Shown one piece after another: positions 1 through 6,628 of a DNA stretch of 9,706 nt. The stretch's first letter is position 1; the number at the start of each line of letters is the position of its first letter. The notes under the pieces are model-generated. The model was not told the DNA's origin and ran no database searches. It was given only the letters and a program-made list of their open reading frames with translations. Origin of the DNA: Bacteroidota bacterium (lineage in GTDB: Bacteria; Bacteroidota; Bacteroidia; Cytophagales; Cyclobacteriaceae); NCBI GenBank assembly GCA_024643595.1, contig JAHEMS010000053.1:2752-12457 (forward strand). Direction: 5' to 3'. Position numbers and translations under genes: made by a program.

Positions 1-635
1 TCTTGTGTTTATTAACTATCTCGTGTTTGAATGATTTCGAAAATAACAATTGCGTGAAAGGAAGTGGGGTAATTGTTTCCGAACAAAGGGCCCTGCCTGC
101 ATTTAACTCCATCACCAGTGCTATTCCTGCGGAAATATTTCTTACGCAGGGCCCCAAAAGTGATATCATCATTGAAGCACAACAGAATGTTCTTAATGAG
201 TTAAAAACCCGGGTGGTCAATGACGAACTTATTATGGATTTTGATCATTGTGTTGATCTCGATCAAAAAATAAATATTTACATTGTCATTCCTGAAATTA
301 AAAAGCTTGTCCTTACCGGTGTTGGAAATATTATTGCTCAGAATGAATTTCAACTTGCAGACCTTAACATCATCATAACCGGGGTTGGTGATTGTAATTT
401 AAAGGGCAGCTCCGATAAATTGACGGTATTGCTTTCTGGTGTCGGCAATGTGAAGGCTTTTGAACTCGTATCGGGCATTTGCGATGTGAGTATCACTGGT
501 GTTGGAAACATGGAGTTGTTTGTAACCGATCAATTGGATGTTACCATCACCGGATCTGGAACAGTATTTTATAAGGGTAACCCTATGATCAACTCAACGA
601 TTAGCGGCAATGGTAAAATTGTTAATGCTAATTAG
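1..635 (+). CDS. Head-GIN domain (DUF2807) putative lipoprotein, 5'-truncated
   Basis: The reading frame is open from the first complete codon (position 3, TTG, read here as an internal Leu) to TAG at 633-635. The true start lies before the window, and 210 residues are visible. The first residues are hydrophobic and end in T-I-S-C, with Cys at visible residue 8. This fits the end of a lipoprotein signal peptide, although the lipobox is not ideal. The rest matches the head-GIN/DUF2807 pattern seen in many Bacteroidota envelope proteins: an N-terminal part with an 'F-x-x-I' segment near residue 34, then regularly spaced Gly-x-Gly turns at residues 106-108 (GVG), 127-129 (GVG), 146-148 (GVG), 166-168 (GVG), 184-186 (GSG) and 202-204 (GNG). 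The spacing of about 16-21 residues is what a beta-helix with one turn per repeat would give. The biochemical role of this family is unknown, and the 'auto-transporter adhesin' label in databases is only putative. The gene is separated from the ATPase operon by about 210 bp and is probably unrelated to it. Confidence 0.8.
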   Translation, partial: LCLLTISCLNDFENNNCVKGSGVIVSEQRALPAFNSITSAIPAEIFLTQGPKSDIIIEAQQNVLNELKTRVVNDELIMDFDHCVDLDQKINIYIVIPEIKKLVLTGVGNIIAQNEFQLADLNIIITGVGDCNLKGSSDKLTVLLSGVGNVKAFELVSGICDVSITGVGNMELFVTDQLDVTITGSGTVFYKGNPMINSTISGNGKIVNAN

Positions 636-848
636 CGCTGGCGTAATCCAGGCAACTTCGGTGGTGATCTGCGATATTCGGTAAAACTTATCATTACCAA
701 AGAATTGAATAAAATATGTTCAGCTCTTAAAACCAAATAAACCTCTCCTCGATTTTGTTATCGTTCACGCTTTAATCATGACGAGAATCATTTCGCTGAT
801 CTACCATCGTCATAAGGATTGGACACTATAACGGATACTTTTATTAGA
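636..848 (+). promoter_or_regulatory. Non-coding leader and presumed promoter region of the N-ATPase operon
   Basis: This is the only sizeable gap between same-strand genes in the window and the only obvious place for the promoter of the nine-gene operon, because all downstream gaps are 11 nt or less. It is AT-rich, especially around 690-745. I could not find a convincing Bacteroidota-type promoter (TTG, then TAnnTTTG about 20 nt later). The nearest resemblance is TTTTG near 753-757, with TAATCATG at about 773-780 as a poor -7 element. The 3' end contains the inverted repeat listed separately. If the TTG at 819 were the true start of atpD, this region would end at 818. Confidence 0.35.
778..813 (+). 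promoter_or_regulatory. Nested inverted repeat (stem-loop) immediately upstream of atpD
   Basis: ATGACGA at 778-784 is perfectly complementary to TCGTCAT at 807-813. Inside it, ATCA (787-790) pairs with TGAT (797-800), extended by G785-C801 around a one-base bulge at A786, leaving a six-base loop TTTCGC at 791-796. Folding thus gives about 12 base pairs with an internal loop. The structure ends one base before AAGGA (814-818), the only Shine-Dalgarno-like stretch near the start of atpD, and just before a possible TTG start at 819. It could be an RNA hairpin that affects ribosome access, or a protein-binding palindrome. No function can be read from the sequence alone. Confidence 0.35.
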
Positions 849-2279
849 ATGACAAATGGAGGTAGCATTGGAACAATTACCGGTGTTCGTGGTAGTGTGG
901 TCGATATCAGGTTCAGTGATCATCTGCCTGCTATCCATACTGTTTTGACAGTAGGGGAAGGGACGATCATTGAAGTTTACCAACAGCAGGATAACCATCA
1001 TGTAAGTGGTGTAGCGCTCACTCCAACACAGGGCCTTTCAAGAGGAATGCAGGTTACTGATACATTATCTCCACTGAAAGTGCCTGTAGGCAATAAAACA
1101 CTATCACGCGTATTTAATGTATTCGGTCATACCATTGATCGGTTACCTGAACCATCGGATTTAGAATGGCGCTCGGTACATAATGATCCACCCCCGCTTA
1201 ACAGACGTTCAACCAAATCTGAAATATTTGAAACAGGCATTAAAGCCATTGATCTATTGGTTCCCCTTGAACGAGGAGGGAAGGCTGGATTATTCGGTGG
1301 CGCAGGTGTTGGTAAAACGGTTTTGCTTACGGAGTTAATCAACAATATGGCCGGCAGTAAAGACGGAGTGAGTATTTTTTGCGGCATCGGTGAGCGATGT
1401 CGGGAGGGTGAGGAATTGTATCGTGAAATGAAAGAAGCAGGAGTGCTACCCAATATGGTTATGGTTTTTGGCCAAATGAATGAGCCTCCCGGAAATCGTT
1501 TTCGTGTCGGAAACGCTGCGCTCACCATGGCGGAATATTTCAGGGATGACGAACATAAAGATGTGTTGTTGCTGATCGATAACATCTATCGTTTTATTCA
1601 GGCAGGAATGGAAGTTTCCGGATTGTTAGGAAAAATGCCATCGCGGTTAGGATATCAGCCAACGCTAAGTACGGAATTGGCGAAACTTGAAGAAAGAATA
1701 GCTTCCACCGATACAGGTGCCATCACCTCGATACAGGCGGTGTATGTTCCGGCCGATGATCTGACGGATCCTTCTGCTGTACATACGTTCTCCCATTTAT
1801 CGGCTACTATTTTCCTATCCCGTAAACGCGCAGGCGAAGGCCTCTATCCGGCTATTGATCCGCTTCGGTCTGTTTCAAAAATAGCTACTCCAGCTATGAT
1901 TGGTGACCGACATTACCAATTAGCACAGGAGGTCCGCAAAACATTGGCTCAGTATGATGAATTGAAAGATATTATTACCATGCTCGGACTGGAACAACTC
2001 GCGATGGAAGACCGGAATATTGTAAATCGCGCGCGCAGACTGGAACGATTCCTCACACAACCATTTGTCACGACAGAAGCTTTTAGCAACATGAAAGGAA
2101 AAATCATCAAGCTGGAAGATACACTTGATGGATGTGAGCGTATCCTGAATGATGAATTTAAGGATTATCCAGAAAGCGCCCTGTATATGATTGGCGTGGT
2201 AGAAGAAGCCATTGGAAAACAAGAATATGCGGTAGGAGAAAGTAAAGCGTTAGATAAAAAAGTAAATCATCACTCATGA
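849..2279 (+). CDS. atpD: N-type F1Fo ATPase subunit beta (catalytic)
   Basis: This is the catalytic subunit of the F1 head, which binds and hydrolyses (or makes) ATP at the alpha/beta interfaces on the cytoplasmic side. From ATG 849 it is 476 residues, normal for the family. Residues 1-75 are the N-terminal beta-barrel (V-R-G-S-V-V-D signature). The P-loop GGAGVGKT is at 150-157. The segment GERCREG carries the catalytic glutamate (E182); the usual Thr of GERTREG is Cys here. Walker B is LLLIDN with D244. The conserved GYQPTL and VPADDLTDP segments follow. The DELSEED loop that touches gamma reads EQLAMED at 382-388, so it has lost negative charge. First gene of the operon, 7 nt before atpC. 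Start choice: a TTG at 819 is in frame and would add 10 residues, but AAGGA directly abuts it with no spacer. ATG 849 puts the N-terminus at the usual distance from the barrel, although no Shine-Dalgarno precedes it. Position as first gene distinguishes it from a housekeeping atpD. Confidence 0.95.
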   Translation: MTNGGSIGTITGVRGSVVDIRFSDHLPAIHTVLTVGEGTIIEVYQQQDNHHVSGVALTPTQGLSRGMQVTDTLSPLKVPVGNKTLSRVFNVFGHTIDRLPEPSDLEWRSVHNDPPPLNRRSTKSEIFETGIKAIDLLVPLERGGKAGLFGGAGVGKTVLLTELINNMAGSKDGVSIFCGIGERCREGEELYREMKEAGVLPNMVMVFGQMNEPPGNRFRVGNAALTMAEYFRDDEHKDVLLLIDNIYRFIQAGMEVSGLLGKMPSRLGYQPTLSTELAKLEERIASTDTGAITSIQAVYVPADDLTDPSAVHTFSHLSATIFLSRKRAGEGLYPAIDPLRSVSKIATPAMIGDRHYQLAQEVRKTLAQYDELKDIITMLGLEQLAMEDRNIVNRARRLERFLTQPFVTTEAFSNMKGKIIKLEDTLDGCERILNDEFKDYPESALYMIGVVEEAIGKQEYAVGESKALDKKVNHHS

Positions 2280-2286
2280 AATCCTT

Positions 2287-2691
2287 ATGATGAATCTCAA
2301 AATTCTCCTTCCTTATGGTGTGTTCACTGAAAATAATGATGTGACACGCATTGTGTTAGAAACAGTAAGTGGCAGTTACGGGTTTTGGCCTAATCGGCTG
2401 GATTGTATTGCTGCACTAGTACCGGGCATACTTACATACCAAACCATTTCTGAGGGTGTTGTTTATACGGCCATTGATGAAGGTGTTGTTATCAAATCTG
2501 GACTCGATGTAAAAATTTCGGTTCGAAAAGCGATTCGTGGAAAAGAACTCGGAAAACTGCGGGAGGCGTTGGAAAGTGATATCATGAATCTGGAAGATCG
2601 TGAACGACATGTTCGGTCCGTTCTCGCCAAATTGGAGAGTGGCTTCATTAGGAATTTTCAAAAAGTGATAACCAATGAACGATCAACATAA
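2287..2691 (+). CDS. atpC: N-type F1Fo ATPase subunit epsilon
   Basis: This is a central-stalk subunit that sits with gamma on the c-ring and couples head and rotor; in many F-ATPases its C-terminal helices also inhibit. It has 134 residues. Residues 1-85 resemble the epsilon beta-sandwich: a start like L-K-I-L-L-P-Y-G-V-F, a G-S-Y-G-F-W-P-N-R segment where classical epsilon has G-x-x-G-I-x-x-x-H, and a G-V-V-Y-T-A-I-D-E-G-V-V strand pair near 57-68. Residues 86-130 form a charged, helix-prone C-terminal region. The divergence from housekeeping epsilon, together with its place as second gene after beta, matches the 'alternate F1F0' epsilon family. ATG codons at 2287 and 2290 are adjacent and in frame, so the start is uncertain by one residue. 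The gene overlaps the start of atpQ by 17 nt (2675-2691), which suggests translational coupling. Confidence 0.9.
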   Translation: MMNLKILLPYGVFTENNDVTRIVLETVSGSYGFWPNRLDCIAALVPGILTYQTISEGVVYTAIDEGVVIKSGLDVKISVRKAIRGKELGKLREALESDIMNLEDRERHVRSVLAKLESGFIRNFQKVITNERST

Positions 2692-2992
2692 TACTGAATT
2701 CAGTAGACAGATTGGCCGTAAGGAGTCAAGAAAATTAAAAGCACAACGAGATGCCAGGAAGGAATTATGGTTTGGTTTTAGAATGTTTGGCTTGGTGGGT
2801 TGGTCGGTAATGATTCCCACATTGTTGGGCACGCTGATAGGGGTTTGGCTGGACAACCATTATCACAGCAAGCCTTCATGGACTTTAACATTTTTGTTAG
2901 CGGGTTTAATACTGGGATCATTGAACGCCTGGAATTGGGTGAGAAAGGAAGGCAGGGAACTAATGAATGAAAAGGATGATAAAAAAGAATAA
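2675..2992 (+). CDS. atpQ: N-ATPase membrane subunit AtpQ (AtpI/AtpZ-like)
   Basis: This small membrane protein of 105 residues has a basic, charged N-terminus (1-34, rich in Arg/Lys) followed by two membrane segments at about 36-60 and 68-90 and a charged C-terminal tail. The first segment has the Gly-rich pattern G-W-S-V-M-I-P-T-L-L-G-T-L-I-G-x-W-x-D typical of the AtpZ/AtpI superfamily ('ATPase gene 1' type). In N-ATPase operons the protein at this place, between epsilon and AtpR, is named AtpQ. AtpI relatives in ordinary F-ATPases have been linked to c-ring assembly and to divalent cation uptake; the role of AtpQ itself is not established. The gene begins 17 nt inside atpC and ends 11 nt before atpR. 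Identity rests on position as much as on sequence, because proteins this small diverge quickly. Confidence 0.85.
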   Translation: MNDQHNTEFSRQIGRKESRKLKAQRDARKELWFGFRMFGLVGWSVMIPTLLGTLIGVWLDNHYHSKPSWTLTFLLAGLILGSLNAWNWVRKEGRELMNEKDDKKE

Positions 2993-3003
2993 AAGTTATT
3001 GAT

Positions 3004-3306
3004 ATGAATGAGATCATAGTTTTAACAGGTATATCCATCTCCGGATTTTTGCTGGGTATCTTTTTTTTCGGAGGTCTTTGGTTTACTGTTTCAAATGGCT
3101 TACTAAGTAAATCTCCTGCATTATGGTTTACGATTAGTCTGCTGGTGCGGGTGACTGCAGTGGTTACCGGATTTTATTATTTATCAAATGGTCATTGGGA
3201 ACGATTAATGGCATGCTTGTTTGGATTTGTAATTGCGCGCATAGCGGTTACGAAATGGACACGTCAGCCGTCTGATAAAGCAAATCAACGTGAACACAAA
3301 ATGTAA
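3004..3306 (+). CDS. atpR: N-ATPase membrane subunit AtpR
   Basis: A 100-residue membrane protein with three predicted helices: about 5-30 (with the F-F-G-G-L-W motif at 21-26), 40-61 and 66-84, then a short basic tail. Arg49 lies within the second helix, Arg67 near the start of the third and Arg79 towards its end. Charged residues inside membrane helices are costly and are a hallmark of AtpR in N-ATPase operons. It has been proposed that they pair with the carboxylates of subunit c during rotor assembly or operation; this remains a hypothesis. The gene lies between atpQ (11 nt gap) and atpB (8 nt gap). No clear Shine-Dalgarno is seen. No enzymatic motif is present. Its presence, with AtpQ, is diagnostic for an N-ATPase operon rather than a housekeeping one. 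Confidence 0.87.
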   Translation: MNEIIVLTGISISGFLLGIFFFGGLWFTVSNGLLSKSPALWFTISLLVRVTAVVTGFYYLSNGHWERLMACLFGFVIARIAVTKWTRQPSDKANQREHKM

Positions 3307-3314
3307 TTAATGGT

Positions 3315-4004
3315 ATGAGTCTTAGTCCTGACCATTGGATTTTCTGGGAACATGACTTCATTAAATTGAATGCCACGATCATTATAACCTGGCTGCTGAT
3401 GATTATCCTTTCACTGGGCTCGTGGCTGATCAGCCGGAAATTATCAAGGGACATTCATATCACTCGCTGGCAGAGTGTATTGGAACTCATTGTGATTGGG
3501 ATAAAAAAACAGATTGAAGAAGTGGGTATTGAGCGACCTGAAAAATATGTAGGTTTTCTGGGAACCTTGTTTCTGTTTATAGCCTTTGCAAATGTTTGCG
3601 ACATATTTCCTGGTTATCAATCCCCAACGGCATCGCTCTCCACCACATCGGCGCTGGCCATTTGTGTGTTCGTAGCGGTTCCATTATTTGGTATCTCTGA
3701 ATTAGGGTTTGCCGGTTATTTCAAATCTTATGTGAAGCCAACCTTTCTTATGCTTCCCTTTAATATCATCAGTGAGTTTTCTCGCACCCTGGCGTTGGCC
3801 ATAAGGCTATTTGGTAATATGATGAGTGGTACATTAATCGTGGGTATTTTACTCACCATCATTCCTTTCTTTTTTCCTGTTCTTATGAAGTTGCTTGGCC
3901 TTCTTACGGGTATGGTTCAAGCCTATATTTTCGGCATGCTGGCAACCGTTTTCATTGCCGCTGCTACCCAACGTACTATTGAAAAAAGTAGAGCAAAAAA
4001 ATAA
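3315..4004 (+). CDS. atpB: N-type F1Fo ATPase subunit a
   Basis: This is the membrane stator subunit that provides the two half-channels for ions to and from the c-ring. It has 229 residues, shorter than the E. coli subunit (271) because the N-terminal region is reduced, as in other N-ATPases. Hydrophobic segments lie at about 20-40, 78-97, 108-128, 143-185 (the long hairpin next to the rotor) and 186-217. The essential arginine is Arg164 in L-A-I-R-L-F-G-N-M, equivalent to E. coli aArg210. Gln202 in V-Q-A-Y-I-F matches E. coli Gln252. The N-D/C-D-I-F-P-G loop near 94-100 is also conserved. Located 8 nt after atpR and 9 nt before atpE. The retained Arg and Gln argue for an active ion channel; the coupling ion cannot be read from this subunit alone. 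Confidence 0.95.
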   Translation: MSLSPDHWIFWEHDFIKLNATIIITWLLMIILSLGSWLISRKLSRDIHITRWQSVLELIVIGIKKQIEEVGIERPEKYVGFLGTLFLFIAFANVCDIFPGYQSPTASLSTTSALAICVFVAVPLFGISELGFAGYFKSYVKPTFLMLPFNIISEFSRTLALAIRLFGNMMSGTLIVGILLTIIPFFFPVLMKLLGLLTGMVQAYIFGMLATVFIAAATQRTIEKSRAKK

Positions 4005-4013
4005 ACTACAATT

Positions 4014-4295
4014 ATGGATAACATAACCATTATCGCAATCGTCTCAATAATCACCGCTGGTTTAACCACCACCATTGGTTGTGTGGCTCCAGCTATTGGT
4101 GAAGGAAGGGCAGTATCTACAGCACTGACTTCCCTGGCACAACAGCCGGATGCTTCATCTACCATTACACGTACCTTGTTTATTGGCCTGGCGATGGTTG
4201 AGTCAGTCGCCATTTATTCATTTGTACTTTCTATGATTCTGATTTTTGCAAATCCCTTTTGGGACTATATTATTTCAAAAACCGTAGGTGGTTAA
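4014..4295 (+). CDS. atpE: N-type F1Fo ATPase subunit c (rotor ring)
   Basis: The ion-carrying rotor subunit of 93 residues: two membrane helices (about 3-42 and 50-82) joined by the cytoplasmic loop with the R/Q-Q-P motif (Gln43-Gln44-Pro45). The ion-binding carboxylate in helix 2 is Glu63, in M-V-E-S-V-A-I-Y. A second carboxylate, Glu30, lies in helix 1 (P-A-I-G-E-G), where the Na+-dependent Ilyobacter subunit has Gln32. Ser64 and Tyr68 match Ilyobacter Ser66 and Tyr70, but Val65 replaces Thr67. The helix-1 glycine motif is altered: Cys23, Ala25 and Ala27 stand where Ilyobacter has Gly25, Gly27 and Gly29. Two carboxylates per subunit is typical of N-ATPase rotors. Na+ was predicted for this class, yet at least one studied N-ATPase ring (Burkholderia pseudomallei, a 17-subunit ring) was reported as H+-specific, so the ion here is open. 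Confidence 0.95.
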   Translation: MDNITIIAIVSIITAGLTTTIGCVAPAIGEGRAVSTALTSLAQQPDASSTITRTLFIGLAMVESVAIYSFVLSMILIFANPFWDYIISKTVGG

Positions 4296-4299
4296 AACC

Positions 4300-5079
4300 A
4301 TGCTGATTGATTGGTTCACAGTAGTAGCGCAGATTATTAATTTTATCATCCTTGTCGGGCTGTTAAAACGATTTCTTTTTAAGCCGGTTCTGAAGGTGAT
4401 TGATGAACGCGAAAATCTCATCGCCCAACAAGTGCAGGAGGCGGAAAAAACAAAATCAGAAGCTCAACAAGAACTGGAGTCATTTCAACAAAAGAATAAA
4501 GAATTTGATCAGCAAAGTAAGGTCATGTTGGATCAGGCTAAAGAAGAGGCTGACAAGAAACGCATTGAGCTGATAAAAAGCGCGAAACAAGAGTATGATG
4601 AAATGCATTCGAACTTTATCAAATCATTTGGAAACGAACAACAACGGCTCACCGGAGAGATTAAACACCGGTTGGCGACTGAAGTATTTTCTATCACCAG
4701 GAAGATGTTAAAGGATCTCGCTTCGGCAAACCTGGAAGAGCTAATGGTTATGGTGTTTGTTAACCGCTTGCATCAACTGGATAAACAAGATCAGGATCGG
4801 TTAACGCAAGCACTCAAGACTTCGCAATCTTTTTTGGTGAACAGTTCTTTTGAATTATCTACAGCATTGCAAGCAAAAATAATCAGTGAAATGGAGGAAC
4901 TGACTAACAGTAAAATTCAAATTCGTTTCGAAGTGACTCCGCAGCAGATAAGTGGTATCCAGTTGACCACTGAAAATTATAAACTGGCCTGGAGCATCAC
5001 CGATTACCTTTCAACGTTGGAAAAAAGGGTATTGGAGGGATTAACAAATAGTTCAATCACCACTGTTAACCCAACGTAG
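4300..5079 (+). CDS. atpF: N-type F1Fo ATPase subunit b with delta-like C-terminal domain
   Basis: The peripheral-stalk subunit that holds the F1 head still against subunit a. From ATG 4300 it has 259 residues, far longer than a usual b subunit (about 156-170). Residues 5-24 are the membrane anchor (D-W-F-T-V-V-A-Q-I-I-N-F), and residues 30-140 form a long charged, Gln/Glu/Lys-rich helix expected to make a coiled coil. Residues 183-250 resemble the C-terminal domain of delta/OSCP: a helix with A-L-Q-x-K-I-I-S-E-M-E-E-L, a strand (K-I-Q-I-R-F-E-V), then I-S-G-I-x-L and a closing helix. No atpH gene exists in the operon, so this tail probably does delta's job. A GTG at 4288 is in frame and overlaps atpE; ATG 4300 was preferred because AGGTGG at 4286-4291 lies 8 nt upstream and the family begins M-L-I-D-W-F. 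One nt before atpA. Confidence 0.92.
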   Translation: MLIDWFTVVAQIINFIILVGLLKRFLFKPVLKVIDERENLIAQQVQEAEKTKSEAQQELESFQQKNKEFDQQSKVMLDQAKEEADKKRIELIKSAKQEYDEMHSNFIKSFGNEQQRLTGEIKHRLATEVFSITRKMLKDLASANLEELMVMVFVNRLHQLDKQDQDRLTQALKTSQSFLVNSSFELSTALQAKIISEMEELTNSKIQIRFEVTPQQISGIQLTTENYKLAWSITDYLSTLEKRVLEGLTNSSITTVNPT

Positions 5080-5080
5080 G

Positions 5081-6628
5081 ATGGCCACTTCCGCTAATCT
5101 GCTCAATTCCATTTTCGATGACTTGCTAAATGAAATACAACAATCGAGCGAAGGGTTTACGCAAAAAATAGTCCCCGAAGAAACTGGTACGATCAAGTCC
5201 GTATCAACTGGTGTGGCCATTGTAACGGGGTTGCCTGGTGCGGGGTTTGAAGAATTGTTGCTCTTTAAAGGAGATTTATATGGTATTGCTTTCAATATTG
5301 ATGAGGATGAAATAGGTGTGGTTCTGCTGGGTGAACATGCTCATTTGCAAGCGGGCGATCCAGTGTCACGAACCGGACGGGTAATGGATGCCCCTGTTGG
5401 GGAAGAAATGCTGGGAAGAATAATTGATCCATTGGGCAATCCACTCGATGACAAAACAAAGCTAACATTTCATAAACGGTTGCCGATTGAGCGTCCCGCC
5501 CCACCAATTACTGATAGGGCGCCTGTAGAGCAGCCCTTACAAACTGGAATAAAAGTGGTTGATACGCTGATTCCTATTGGTAGAGGACAGCGTGAATTAA
5601 TCCTTGGTGATCGACAAACCGGCAAGACAACGATCGCGATTGACACCATATTAAATCAACATGATCAGCATGTGATTTGCATATACTGCACCATTGGTCA
5701 ACGCGCCTCTTCCATAGCCAAAGTAGTTGCTACCCTGCGCGAAAAAAACGCTATGGAATATACCGTCGTGGTGGCCACTAAAGGCAACGACCCACCGGGC
5801 CTTTTATACCTGGCACCTTATGCTGCCACTAGTATCGCTGAGTACTTTATGGAGAAGGGTCATGATGTATTAGTGGTCTATGATGACTTAACCCATCACG
5901 CACGAGCCTATCGCGAACTTTCACTTCTACTGCGCAGGCCCCCCGGAAGAGAGGCATTCCCTGGTGATATTTTTTATATACACTCGCGTTTGCTGGAACG
6001 CTCAACACATCTTATAAATGAATTCGGCGGTGGGTCGCTTACCGCTTTGCCTATCATCGAAACGGAAGCACAAAATATTTCAGCCTATATCCCCACCAAC
6101 CTTATTTCTATTACAGACGGACAAATTTATCTTTCCCCCAAGTTATTTGAGATGGGCGTGCTGCCTGCAGTGGACGTGGGTAAATCAGTATCACGGGTAG
6201 GAGGCAAAGCACAGCGAAAATCTTACCGTGGGGTGGCGGGAAGTCTTAAGCTCGCGTATTCACAGTTTGAAGAACTGGAAATATTTGCCCGATTCGGAAC
6301 ACGGCTCGATGAGCACACCAGGAAAAGTATCATTCACGGAGAGCGGATCAGGGCTTGTCTTAAACAACCTGAAAACCACCCCATATCTGTAGAGCAGCAG
6401 ATCTTGGTATTGATGGCGCTGACTAACGGGCTGTTCGACCCTGTACCACTGGGGAAAATGAGCGAGGCAGAATTGAAAGTGCGAAACCTGATGATAGAAC
6501 TTCCGAGTGACATTGTAAACCGCTTAAAATTGGATGAACAATTATCAGAGGATGATCGGAATCAGATTCTGGCACACACACAAAAAATGCTGCAAACATT
6601 TTATAATGAAACGTTGAAGCATGAGTGA
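5081..6628 (+). CDS. atpA: N-type F1Fo ATPase subunit alpha
   Basis: The non-catalytic nucleotide-binding subunit alternating with beta in the F1 head; it supplies the arginine finger to the catalytic site. It has 515 residues, normal for alpha. An N-terminal stretch (1-35) is the part that binds the peripheral stalk. The barrel domain covers about 36-105 (E-T-G-T-I-K-S-V-S-T-G-V). The P-loop GDRQTGKT is at 176-183, Walker B V-L-V-V-Y-D-D at 263-269, and P-P-G-R-E-A-F-P-G-D at 287-296. S-V-S-R-V-G-G at 369-375 contains the arginine finger Arg372 (E. coli alphaArg376). A helical C-terminal domain runs from about 390 to the end. All key residues are present, so it should be functional. It begins 1 nt after atpF, and its last 8 nt overlap atpG, suggesting coupled translation. 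Its place after b with no delta gene between them again marks an N-ATPase. Confidence 0.96.
   Translation: MATSANLLNSIFDDLLNEIQQSSEGFTQKIVPEETGTIKSVSTGVAIVTGLPGAGFEELLLFKGDLYGIAFNIDEDEIGVVLLGEHAHLQAGDPVSRTGRVMDAPVGEEMLGRIIDPLGNPLDDKTKLTFHKRLPIERPAPPITDRAPVEQPLQTGIKVVDTLIPIGRGQRELILGDRQTGKTTIAIDTILNQHDQHVICIYCTIGQRASSIAKVVATLREKNAMEYTVVVATKGNDPPGLLYLAPYAATSIAEYFMEKGHDVLVVYDDLTHHARAYRELSLLLRRPPGREAFPGDIFYIHSRLLERSTHLINEFGGGSLTALPIIETEAQNISAYIPTNLISITDGQIYLSPKLFEMGVLPAVDVGKSVSRVGGKAQRKSYRGVAGSLKLAYSQFEELEIFARFGTRLDEHTRKSIIHGERIRACLKQPENHPISVEQQILVLMALTNGLFDPVPLGKMSEAELKVRNLMIELPSDIVNRLKLDEQLSEDDRNQILAHTQKMLQTFYNETLKHE

Noticed and set aside
640..665. Possible sigma-54 promoter (TGGC...)
   Set aside because: The TGGCGTAATCCAGGC stretch lacks the TTGCA -12 element at the required distance.
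1127..1585. Open frame of 152 codons on the minus strand
   Set aside because: It lies entirely inside atpD, opposite the strongly conserved nucleotide-binding region, and its translation shows no recognisable domain. It is a shadow of the real gene.
4838..5079. A separate, unannotated delta (atpH) gene after atpF
   Set aside because: The delta-like residues are in the same uninterrupted frame as the b coiled coil, with no internal stop or shifted frame, so this is one protein.
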